Positions 25,531-32,784 of a DNA stretch of 64,000 nt are shown here, in pieces. The stretch is taken from assembly GCA_023404955.1 (NCBI GenBank), contig JAEXZY010000007.1, positions 48,748 through 112,747 of the forward strand, read 5' to 3'. The DNA comes from Actinomycetes bacterium (lineage in GTDB: Bacteria; Actinomycetota; Actinomycetes; Mycobacteriales; Mycobacteriaceae). Under the pieces are notes generated by a model, which worked only from the letters and a program-made list of their open reading frames with translations, was not told the origin of the DNA and did no database searches. The translations under genes were made by a program, and so were the position numbers. The first letter of the stretch is position 1, and every line of letters begins with the position of its first letter.

Positions 25531-25658
25531 CGGCCGACCTCCCTTCGGACACCCGCCTGGCTCGGCTAGACGGATGGTACGCGTCGAAGCTGGCCGAGAT
25601 CTGCTCGCGTTCTGCTCACCGATGCCCAACCTGCTCCTGTGAGGACCCGGAGGTCGGT

Positions 25659-25664
25659 TACCCT
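25659..25664 (+). promoter_or_regulatory. Candidate -10 element of the malic enzyme gene
   Basis: TACCCT fits the TANNNT -10 pattern and ends 7 bases before the GTG at 25672. That spacing suggests a leaderless GTG and is the reason that start is preferred over the GTG at 25639. Confidence 0.4.
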
Positions 25665-25671
25665 GACGCCC

Positions 25672-26868
25672 GTGGCGGACAGTGCGGTTTCCCCAGACCA
25701 TGACGTCGCGACGCGTACCCCGCAGGTGGTGGTCGACGACGCGGAGATCTTCGAGGCGCATGAGGGCGGGAAGCTCTCGGTGGCGTTGAGTTCGCCGTTG
25801 GACACCCAACGGGCTCTGTCGATCGCGTACACGCCGGGCGTGGCGCAGGTGAGCCGCGCCATCGCCACCGATGCGACGCTGGCTGCCCGCTACACCTGGG
25901 CGAACCGGCTGGTCGCCGTGGTCAGCGACGGCAGTGCAGTCCTCGGGCTCGGCGACATCGGCCCGGCGGCCTCGCTACCGGTCATGGAGGGCAAAAGCGC
26001 GCTGTTCAAGACGTTCGGCGGGCTGGACTCGATTCCCATCGTGCTGGCCACCAAGGACCCCGATGAGATCGTGGAGACGCTGATCCGGTTGCGGCCCACC
26101 TTCGGTGCGGTCAACCTCGAGGACATCTCGGCGCCACGCTGTTTCGAGATCGAGCAGCGGGTGATCGAGGCGCTGGACTGCCCGGTGATGCACGATGACC
26201 AGCACGGCACGGCGATCGTCGTGCTCGCCGCCCTGTTCGGTGCGGCGAAGGTGCTCGACCGGGACATGCACACGATGAAGGTGGTGATCTCCGGCGCCGG
26301 CGCTGCGGGCATCGCCTGCGCGAACATCCTGTTGGCCAGCGGTGTCGGCGACATCACGGTGCTCGACAGCAAGGGCATCGTGGCCACCGGCCGCGAGGAT
26401 CTCAACCCGTTCAAGGCGGAGCTGGCCACCCGGACCAATCCCCGCGGGCTGCGGGGCGGCATGGCCGAGGCGCTGGCCGGGGCCGACGTGTTCATGGGCG
26501 TTTCGGCAGGGCTGGTGCCCGAGGAGTTGATCGCGACGATGGCGCCCGGCGGCATCGTGTTCGCGATGTCCAACCCGGACCCGGAGATCCACCCCGACGT
26601 GGCGCGCAAGTACGCGGCTGTGGTGGCCACCGGGCGCAGCGACTTCCCCAATCAGATCAACAACGTGCTGGCATTCCCCGGCGTGTTCCGCGGCGCGCTG
26701 GACGCGGGCGCGCGCCGCATCACCGAGAAGATGAAGATGGCGGCCGCGCAGGCGATCTTCTCGGTCGTCGGTGACGATCTGGCCGTCGACCACATCGTGC
26801 CGAGCGCGCTGGATCCGCGGGTGGGTCCGGCGGTCGCGGCGGCCGTCGCCGCGGCATCCGAGGACTGA
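25672..26868 (+). CDS. NAD(P)-dependent malic enzyme
   Basis: A malic enzyme of about 398 residues that oxidatively decarboxylates malate to pyruvate. Conserved elements are LSIAYTPGVAQV, the NLEDISAPRCFEIE acidic metal site, the MHDDQHGTAIV motif and the Rossmann loop SGAGAAGIACANILL, with SNPDPEIHP and the FPNQINNVL segment near the end. It is the short bacterial form lacking a C-terminal phosphotransacetylase domain. M. tuberculosis has the unrelated malate dehydrogenase gene mdh (Rv1240) at this place. A GTG at 25639 is an alternative start. Confidence 0.92.
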   Translation: MADSAVSPDHDVATRTPQVVVDDAEIFEAHEGGKLSVALSSPLDTQRALSIAYTPGVAQVSRAIATDATLAARYTWANRLVAVVSDGSAVLGLGDIGPAASLPVMEGKSALFKTFGGLDSIPIVLATKDPDEIVETLIRLRPTFGAVNLEDISAPRCFEIEQRVIEALDCPVMHDDQHGTAIVVLAALFGAAKVLDRDMHTMKVVISGAGAAGIACANILLASGVGDITVLDSKGIVATGREDLNPFKAELATRTNPRGLRGGMAEALAGADVFMGVSAGLVPEELIATMAPGGIVFAMSNPDPEIHPDVARKYAAVVATGRSDFPNQINNVLAFPGVFRGALDAGARRITEKMKMAAAQAIFSVVGDDLAVDHIVPSALDPRVGPAVAAAVAAASED

Positions 26869-26909
26869 GTCTGCTGCGCCGGACGAGGCAGTCGATAGCC
26901 GCACTGATC

Positions 26910-27719
26910 GTGGTGTGGTGCGTCGCCGCCTGCGCGGGACAGCAACGGCCGCAACCCATTCCGGTGGCGACCACCGCCGGACCCGAGGCCGAGCTCGTCG
27001 CGCACCTGTACGCCTCGGCGCTGGGTTTCTACGGGAGCGCCGCGCAGGTCCGGGTCGTCGACGACCCGTTGGCCGGTCTGGACTCCGGTGACGCGACGGT
27101 GGTGCCGGGGTGGACTGGCAGGCTTCTCTCGCGGTTCGACCCGGACGCGCCGGCCCGCTCCGATGTCCAGGTCTATCGTTCGCTGCTCGCCGCGCTGCCC
27201 GAGGGGGTGGCGGCCGGTGACTACACGACCGCGGCGGAGGACAAGCCCGCGGTGGCGATGACCTCCGCGGGATCGAAGGAGTTCGGTGCCGACACCGCGG
27301 CGCTGGCCCGCCGGTGCCCGCGCATCACCGTCGGTGCGGTCAGCAGCACCTCCCCGCCGAAAGCGATCGGCACGTGCACACTGGCGCGGATGCGCGAATT
27401 CAGCGATGCTGCAACGATGTTCGCGGCGCTGCGAGCCGGGCAGATCGATGCCGCGTGGACGTCGACCGCGGCTGCGGGCGTGCCATCGGACGTGGTGGTG
27501 CTCTCGGACAAGACCTCGCTGATCCGGGCCGAGAACCTGGTGCCGCTGTATCGGCGCAACGTGCTGCGCGAGTCGCAGGTCCTGGCGCTCAACGAGATCG
27601 CGGGCGTTCTGGACACCGGATCCTTGGCCGACATGCGGCGCGAGATCGCCGAGGGTGCCGAGCCGGGTCACGTGGCCGCGCAATGGCTCGAGGCGCACCC
27701 CCTCGGCACCAGCAACTAG
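26910..27719 (+). CDS. lpqZ: Lipoprotein LpqZ, glycine-betaine-binding-protein-like
   Basis: A lipoprotein with a VAAC lipobox and a periplasmic substrate-binding fold of the OpuAC/ProX type (ITVGAVSSTSPPKAIG, AENLVPLYRRNVLRESQVLALNEIAG). It matches LpqZ (Rv1244) by position before the SDR gene. The first canonical start (GTG 26910) leaves only seven residues before the lipobox Cys. The basic n-region RRTRQ lies upstream in the same frame without ATG/GTG/TTG, so initiation may be at a CTG (26871 or 26874). Substrate is unknown; no permease is adjacent. Confidence 0.82.
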   Translation: MVWCVAACAGQQRPQPIPVATTAGPEAELVAHLYASALGFYGSAAQVRVVDDPLAGLDSGDATVVPGWTGRLLSRFDPDAPARSDVQVYRSLLAALPEGVAAGDYTTAAEDKPAVAMTSAGSKEFGADTAALARRCPRITVGAVSSTSPPKAIGTCTLARMREFSDAATMFAALRAGQIDAAWTSTAAAGVPSDVVVLSDKTSLIRAENLVPLYRRNVLRESQVLALNEIAGVLDTGSLADMRREIAEGAEPGHVAAQWLEAHPLGTSN

Positions 27720-27727
27720 CTGCCCGG

Positions 27728-27747
27728 TTCGGCGAGCGTGCGCCGAA
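27728..27747. terminator. Hairpin between lpqZ and the RidA gene
   Basis: TTCGGCG (27728-27734) and CGCCGAA (27741-27747) form a perfect 7-bp stem with a 6-base loop, 9 bp after the lpqZ stop and just before the convergent RidA gene ends. It could serve both genes. It shares the TTCGGCG arm with the large dyad after fadD6. Confidence 0.5.
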
Positions 27748-27751
27748 TGAC

Positions 27752-28186
27752 TCACATGTGGCGCTGATCGATTGCCGTGACGCGTATTTCGATCCGCATC
27801 CCCGGCGCCGCGAGGGTCGTCACTCCGGTCTCTGTCCAGATCGGCGCGTGGTCGGGCATCCATGTGCGCATCTGCTCGATCATCACGCTGTTGTGGGCGT
27901 CGAACGCTTCAGGATCGCTGACCACGTGATACGAGTTCACATGAACCACATCGCGCCAGGATGCGCCGGCGGCCTGCAGCGTGCGGTCGACGTTCTCGAA
28001 CGCTCGAACGATCTCGTCTTCCAGCGACTCCGGGAAATTCAGCTGGTCATCCCAGCCGCCCTGCCCGGAGATCTCCACCCTGTCTCCGATTCGAACGGCT
28101 TGGCTGTAATGCCGTTCCCTGCGCATCATCTCCCCGAATCCCGGCGTGACAACAAATCGGACGAGGTGTCCCTTCGCTTCAACCAT
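27752..28186 (-). CDS. RidA/YjgF-family protein
   Basis: A 144-residue protein of the RidA (YjgF/YER057c/UK114) superfamily. It shows VRIGDRVEISGQGGWDD, AFENVDRTLQAAGASWRDVVHVNSY and the C-terminal GMRIEIRVTAI. Canonical RidA hydrolyses enamines formed by PLP enzymes with an Arg in an IEAIA-R motif; here the equivalent is RIEIRVTAI. Many paralogues have other roles. The start is ATG 28186, with ATG 28207 as alternative. It is divergent from a MarR gene with a 63-bp gap. Confidence 0.88.
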   Translation of the reverse strand: MVEAKGHLVRFVVTPGFGEMMRRERHYSQAVRIGDRVEISGQGGWDDQLNFPESLEDEIVRAFENVDRTLQAAGASWRDVVHVNSYHVVSDPEAFDAHNSVMIEQMRTWMPDHAPIWTETGVTTLAAPGMRIEIRVTAIDQRHM

Positions 28187-28249
28187 GAAGTCAAAGCTAG
28201 CCGACATTACTTCACGTGTAAACTCAATCGGGCATGCGAAGGGGTGGCG

Positions 28250-28747
28250 ATGACGTCGAGTGGTGATGCCCAGTGGCTCAGTGCGCAGGAAAAGGACGCG
28301 TGGACCAGTCTCATCTCGATGATCCTGCTCCTGCCCGGCAAGCTGGAGTCGCCGTTGCGGCAGGTCGACCTGACGTTGTTCGAGTACCTGACGCTGAGTC
28401 ACCTCTCGGAAGCGCCGGATCGCCGAATCCGTATGAGCGAGTTGGCATTTCTGGCGAACGGGTCACTGTCGCGGCTGTCCAATGTCGTCAAGCGTTTCGA
28501 GCAACGCGGCTGGGTCACCCGCTCACCCGACCCCGAGGACGGCCGCTACACCATCGCCGAGCTCACCGAGGTGGGCTACCGCCTCGTCGTCGATGCGGCG
28601 CCCGTTCACGTGCGCTCGGTGCGCGAGGCGATCCTCGACCGCCTCAGCACATCGGACATGCGGACGCTCACTCGGATCGCCGCGAAGCTCAACGTGGTCG
28701 AGGGATCAGGCGGATCGAAGGGGGGCGCCCTCCGGCCCGGGTCGTGA
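28250..28747 (+). CDS. MarR-family transcriptional regulator
   Basis: A 165-residue MarR regulator. The winged helix is seen in FEYLTLSHLSEAPDRRIRMSELAFLANGSLSRLSNVVKRFEQRGWVTRSPDPEDGRYTIAELTEVGY, and flanking helices form the dimer. The likely targets are itself and the divergent RidA gene, by the usual MarR arrangement. A CACGTG palindrome lies between them at 28213-28218 but is too short to be called an operator. The start could alternatively be GTG 28244. Confidence 0.9.
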   Translation: MTSSGDAQWLSAQEKDAWTSLISMILLLPGKLESPLRQVDLTLFEYLTLSHLSEAPDRRIRMSELAFLANGSLSRLSNVVKRFEQRGWVTRSPDPEDGRYTIAELTEVGYRLVVDAAPVHVRSVREAILDRLSTSDMRTLTRIAAKLNVVEGSGGSKGGALRPGS

Positions 28748-28759
28748 CGTGCCTGCCGG

Positions 28760-29581
28760 CTATTTGGTCAGCCGCGAGACCACGCGCGGGAACAGGCCCT
28801 GGTAGCCCGCGCCGACGAAGCGGATGACGTACTCGAACATGCGCGCGTCGTTGCCCACGAGGATGCGCGCCTTGTTCTTGCGCACGCCGTCGAGAATGAT
28901 CTGCGCGGCCCGCTCCGGGCTGGTGCTCGCGAGCTTCTTGTCGAAGGTCTTGGCCAGTTCCTCGGCGTCGAGGCCTTCGGCGGCGGTGGCGTTGCGGGCG
29001 ATCGCGGTCTTGATGCCGCCGGGATGCACGCAGCTGACCTTGACGGGGTGACCGGCCAGCGCCATCTCCTGGCGCAGGGCCTCGGTGAAGCCGCGCACCG
29101 CGAACTTCGCCGCGTTGTAAGCGGCCTGGCCGGGCACCGAGAACAGGCCGAACACGCTCGAGACGTTGACGACGTGACCGTCGCCGGAGGCGATCAGGTG
29201 CGGCAGGAACGCCTTGGTGCCGTTGACGACGCCCCAGTAGTCGACGTCCATCACCCGTTCCATGTCCTTGAACTGGCTGATCTCGATGTCACCGGTGAAC
29301 GCGATGCCCGCGTTGTTGTAGATCTGGTTGACCTTGCCGAAGTGCTCGGCGACGCTGTCGGCGTAGAGCAGGAAGCTCTCCCGCTCGGTGACGTTGAGGC
29401 GGTCGGTCTTCACCGGCGCGCCGATCGCCTTCAGGCGCTCCTCGGTGGCAGCTAGGCCCTCGGTGTCGACATCGCTGATCGCCACGCTCGCGCCGGAGCG
29501 GCCGAGCTCGATGGCCAGCGCCTGACCGATGCCTGAGCCGGCGCCGGTCACGACGGCCACCTTTCCGGCGAAGCCCTGCAT
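28760..29581 (-). CDS. Short-chain dehydrogenase/reductase (Rv1245c-like)
   Basis: A 273-residue classical SDR. The cofactor loop TGAGSGIGQALA is at residues 12-23, the NNAG motif near 90, and the catalytic Ser/Tyr/Lys of VNVSSVFG and YNAAKFAV near 145-160. The DVD acidic residue after strand 2 (AISDVDTEG) favours NAD over NADP. The ATG at 29581 gives the conserved MQGFAGKVAVVTG start. It matches Rv1245c, next to lpqZ. Substrate unknown. Confidence 0.93.
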   Translation of the reverse strand: MQGFAGKVAVVTGAGSGIGQALAIELGRSGASVAISDVDTEGLAATEERLKAIGAPVKTDRLNVTERESFLLYADSVAEHFGKVNQIYNNAGIAFTGDIEISQFKDMERVMDVDYWGVVNGTKAFLPHLIASGDGHVVNVSSVFGLFSVPGQAAYNAAKFAVRGFTEALRQEMALAGHPVKVSCVHPGGIKTAIARNATAAEGLDAEELAKTFDKKLASTSPERAAQIILDGVRKNKARILVGNDARMFEYVIRFVGAGYQGLFPRVVSRLTK

Positions 29582-29711
29582 GAACCACTCCCATCGCGTG
29601 CCTGCTGTGCAATTGCAGATCACCATAGCGGTACCCGCGGTTCCGGGTAGATCAGGGGACCGGTGGAACGCTTCGAGTAATGCCCGGGGCGTCTGCTGCG
29701 ACAATCAGGGC

Positions 29712-30077
29712 GTGAAGTCTCGCTATACCGCGCTTGCCGTCCTGGGCGCTGCCCTCGCCATCGCAGCGCCGGCCACCGCGACCGTGGCCGCTGCGCCCGC
29801 CCAGGCCGACACCGGTGCCGACGTGTTCTTGTCGGCACTGGATCACTACCGGCTCGGCGACATCGACCCGGCGACCGCGGTCCGCGTGGGCCAAGGGGTG
29901 TGCCCGATGCTGGCCGAGCCCGGACAGAACATGGCGAACGTGGCGGCCAGGGTCGCCGACGAGCTGGGCCGCCCGCTGGGGCCGGCGACGATGTTCACCG
30001 GCCTTGCGATTCAGATCATGTGCCCGCGCGCGGTCGACGCGCTCACCGACGGGGTTCCGTTCTCCTTCTTCCGGTAG
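29712..30077 (+). CDS. DUF732 secreted protein
   Basis: A 121-residue mycobacterial DUF732 protein with a signal peptide (KSRYTALAVLGAALAIAAPATATVAAAPAQA) and a small helical domain with two Cys (GQGVCPML and IQIMCPRA) that probably form a disulfide. The DUF732 family is large in mycobacteria and of unknown function. The GTG at 29712 gives a good signal peptide. It is convergent with the S9 peptidase gene, 15 bp apart. Confidence 0.88.
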   Translation: MKSRYTALAVLGAALAIAAPATATVAAAPAQADTGADVFLSALDHYRLGDIDPATAVRVGQGVCPMLAEPGQNMANVAARVADELGRPLGPATMFTGLAIQIMCPRAVDALTDGVPFSFFR

Positions 30078-30092
30078 CGCCGACACGAAGGT

Positions 30093-31967
30093 TCACGCGC
30101 GACCACCGAGGTGTTCGGCCAGGAACGTCGACACCGCTTGGTACAGCTCGATCGTGGTCTCGGGGTTGACGGCGCCGTGGCCTTCGGTGGACTGGACGAT
30201 GTAGTCGACCTCGACACCGCGGGCGCGCAATGCGTTGACCAGGTTGTCGGATTCCGCCTGTACGACGCGGACGTCGTTGGCTCCCTGGATCACCAGCAGC
30301 GGGGTCCGGATCTGGTCCACCTTGGTGATCGGCGAGCGCGCCATCATGTCGGCCAGCTGGTCGGGATCGTCGGGATCGCCGACATAGGCGTGCCAGTTGT
30401 TGGCCAGGTGGGGACGAGCGATCGGGGGCAGGGTACGCACGAAGTTCGCGAGATCGGAGATGCCGACGTAGTCGACGGCTGCGGCGAACACGTCGGGGGT
30501 GAAGGTGATTCCGACCAGGGCGGCGTAACCGCCGTAGGAGCCGCCGAAGATCGCGACGCGCTGTGGATCGGCGTATCCCTGGTCGATAGCCCAGTTCACC
30601 CCGTCGATGAGGTCGTCGTGCATCTTTCCGGCGAACTCACCGATCGCGGCTTTGAGAAATGCCTTGCCGTAGCCCGTCGAACCCCGAAAGTTGACCTGTA
30701 GCACCGCGTATCCGCGATTGGCCAGCACCTGGACGCCGGCATCGAAGCCCCACGCGTCGCGGTACCAGGGGCCGCCGTGCACCACCAGCACCAGCGGCAG
30801 CTGCTTCGGCTCGACGCCGACAGGCAGCGTCAGATAGCCGTGCAGCACCAGACCGTCGCGCGCGGGATATGTGATCGGCCGCATCGGCGCCAGCACGGCG
30901 GGGTCGAGATGCGGAAGTGGTCGGAACAGCAACCGGCTCTCACCCGTGCGGTGGTCGTACAGGTAGGTGGCCCCCGGGTCGCGGTCGTGGTTGAAGCCGA
31001 CGATCCAACGCTGACCGGCGTCATCGGAGGACAGCCGGCCGAGGTCGCCCTCGGACAGCTTCTGCACAGCGGTCAGCACGTCGGCGAAGTGTGGGTCGAT
31101 GGCATGAATCACCTGCCGCTCACCGTAGTAACGCACGGCGAGCAGATCACCGCTGTGCCGATCCTGCACGAGCGGCCCCGGCATCACCGGGCTGACCGCC
31201 GACCGCGGATCGAGATCGAACTCCGGGTGACTGTCCACCTCTGTTTCCGCCCCGGTGGTGAGGTCGACGCGGACCAGTCGCGTGCGGTCGGTGCCGCGAT
31301 TGGACCCCATCCACACGCCGGTCCCGTCCGGCGTGATGATCATCGGGTGGATGCCGACGGGATAGTCGCTACCGTCGAACCGCGTGATGTGCTGCAGCGT
31401 CTGACCGTCCCATCGCGACAACTCGAGGTCGCCGTCGGCGGTCAGCGATGTGGCGAGCAGATCGCCCTTGTCGTTGCTCAACCAGTTGGTCACGGTGCCG
31501 GGATTTTCTGCGACCAAGGACAATTCGCCGGTGGCGATCTGGAGGTCATAGACGTCGAGCAGCGTGATCTCACGCTTGTTCAGCATCACCGTCGTCCTGC
31601 CGTCCCTCACCTCTCGCATGGGGACGGCCATCACACCGGGGAACGGTGTCAGGTCGACGGCGGCCGCCTCGGGATCGCCGAGGTCGACGCGGTGGACGTG
31701 CCAGTTCTCGTCCCCATCGGTGTCCTGGAAATAGATCAACCATCGGGGATCGTCGGTCCACTCGTAGTGCAGCACACTGCGATTGCCGTCGGCGGTCACC
31801 CGGCGCGGTTGTGCATCGGTCGCATCGAGATCTTCGACCCAGACGTTGAGTCGGTTGCGCCACGGCGCGAGGAAAGCGAGCTTGCTGCCGTCCGGTGAAA
31901 TCGTCGCGAGCGCGCGGGTGGGCGGGCTGAACAGGTCGTCGACGGGAATCAGGTCGGGCAGGGGCAT
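30093..31967 (-). CDS. S9-family prolyl oligopeptidase-like peptidase
   Basis: A 624-residue serine peptidase with an N-terminal beta-propeller (TolB/WD-like repeats, about residues 1-350) and a C-terminal alpha/beta hydrolase domain. The nucleophile is in FGGSYGGYAAL, the acid in VIQGANDVRV and the His in STEGHGAVNPE. No signal peptide is seen. It lies 112 bp downstream of the TetR gene on the same strand and may be its target. The family includes dipeptidyl aminopeptidase/acylaminoacyl peptidases; the substrate is not predictable. Confidence 0.92.
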   Translation of the reverse strand: MPLPDLIPVDDLFSPPTRALATISPDGSKLAFLAPWRNRLNVWVEDLDATDAQPRRVTADGNRSVLHYEWTDDPRWLIYFQDTDGDENWHVHRVDLGDPEAAAVDLTPFPGVMAVPMREVRDGRTTVMLNKREITLLDVYDLQIATGELSLVAENPGTVTNWLSNDKGDLLATSLTADGDLELSRWDGQTLQHITRFDGSDYPVGIHPMIITPDGTGVWMGSNRGTDRTRLVRVDLTTGAETEVDSHPEFDLDPRSAVSPVMPGPLVQDRHSGDLLAVRYYGERQVIHAIDPHFADVLTAVQKLSEGDLGRLSSDDAGQRWIVGFNHDRDPGATYLYDHRTGESRLLFRPLPHLDPAVLAPMRPITYPARDGLVLHGYLTLPVGVEPKQLPLVLVVHGGPWYRDAWGFDAGVQVLANRGYAVLQVNFRGSTGYGKAFLKAAIGEFAGKMHDDLIDGVNWAIDQGYADPQRVAIFGGSYGGYAALVGITFTPDVFAAAVDYVGISDLANFVRTLPPIARPHLANNWHAYVGDPDDPDQLADMMARSPITKVDQIRTPLLVIQGANDVRVVQAESDNLVNALRARGVEVDYIVQSTEGHGAVNPETTIELYQAVSTFLAEHLGGRA

Positions 31968-31974
31968 GGAATCT

Positions 31975-32012
31975 CCTCGGTGTCAGGGCGCACGGGGTCA
32001 CACCGCCGAGGT
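31975..32012. promoter_or_regulatory. Imperfect dyad upstream of the S9 peptidase gene
   Basis: CCTCGGTGT and ACACCGCCGAGG form an imperfect hairpin in the 112-bp gap between tetR and the peptidase gene. It could be a terminator of tetR or a leader structure. Confidence 0.3.
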
Positions 32013-32079
32013 GATACCTGCTCGGCGGATCGTGTTCGCTGTATTGGGTTGTGCGGAACCGGATTTCGAATATCGACGA

Positions 32080-32718
32080 TCAGTGCGTCACGGGCCCGCC
32101 AAGGTGGCCGTTGGTGGCGTCTCTGATGGCGCGGTCGACGAGCGCCAGGGCTTCCTGCTGGCTGATGTTCTCCTTCTCCACGATGGCTCGGTATCCCACG
32201 TCCTGGTCGACGACACGGAACGCCGCGGTGACGGACGCGGCGTAAAGCCGCGCGGTCAGATCGTTGTCGGGGAGGCCCAGGCGATCGGCGATGACGGGAA
32301 CGAAGTCCCGTTCCATCTCGTCGTGCACGATGAGATAAGCGGTGCGCAAGGCGGGCTCGGAGATGGACAGCGTCGTGATGCGCAGGGCGCTGATCTCGTC
32401 GGCCAGCTCATCCGGTGTCAGCGGATTCGCCGCCATGGTGGCCGCCATGTGGTCAGCAAGCGACAGTTCGGCGGGCCACCGCCGAGCCAGTTCGATGAAC
32501 CGCTGTGCTGACAATGCCAACACGGGTTCGACGCAACTCTCCTTCGAGCGGAAGTACCGCCAGATGGTCCGCGTCGAGAGACCGGCGGCAGCGGCGATGT
32601 CGTCGCCGCTGGTCGCCGATACGCCGCGTTCCCAGAACAAGGCGCAGGCATGCCGGGACACCTCGAGCCGGGCCCGGGCCTGCCGGTCCTCGGTGCTGTC
32701 TCGCTGGGCCGCAGCCAT
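32080..32718 (-). CDS. TetR-family regulator next to kgd
   Basis: A 212-residue TetR regulator with helix-turn-helix residues 15-60 (RLEVSRHACALFWERGVSATSGDDIAAAAGLSTRTIWRYFRSKE in pieces, of which GLSTRTIWRYF is the recognition helix). It is preceded by two clear palindromes at 32732-32771 that fit autoregulation. It is transcribed after kgd on the same strand with its own promoter region (66 bp) and precedes the S9 peptidase. No counterpart lies at this place in M. tuberculosis as far as I recall. Confidence 0.92.
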   Translation of the reverse strand: MAAAQRDSTEDRQARARLEVSRHACALFWERGVSATSGDDIAAAAGLSTRTIWRYFRSKESCVEPVLALSAQRFIELARRWPAELSLADHMAATMAANPLTPDELADEISALRITTLSISEPALRTAYLIVHDEMERDFVPVIADRLGLPDNDLTARLYAASVTAAFRVVDQDVGYRAIVEKENISQQEALALVDRAIRDATNGHLGGPVTH

Positions 32719-32731
32719 CGCGTCCGTCCCC

Positions 32732-32771
32732 TGTCACTTAGTGTCAGGGGAGACTCTGTCACTAAGTGACA
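32732..32771. promoter_or_regulatory. Tandem palindromic operator upstream of the TetR gene
   Basis: TGTCACTTAGTGTCA at 32732-32746 and TGTCACTAAGTGACA at 32757-32771 are 15-bp palindromes with one mismatch and none respectively, centres 25 bp apart. They lie 14-53 bp upstream of the tetR start in the gap to kgd. Confidence 0.75.
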
Positions 32772-32784
32772 GCGGAGTCAAGGG

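Noticed and set aside
28201..28249. Operator for the MarR regulator
   Set aside because: Only a CACGTG core is palindromic; flanks do not extend it, so no operator is called.
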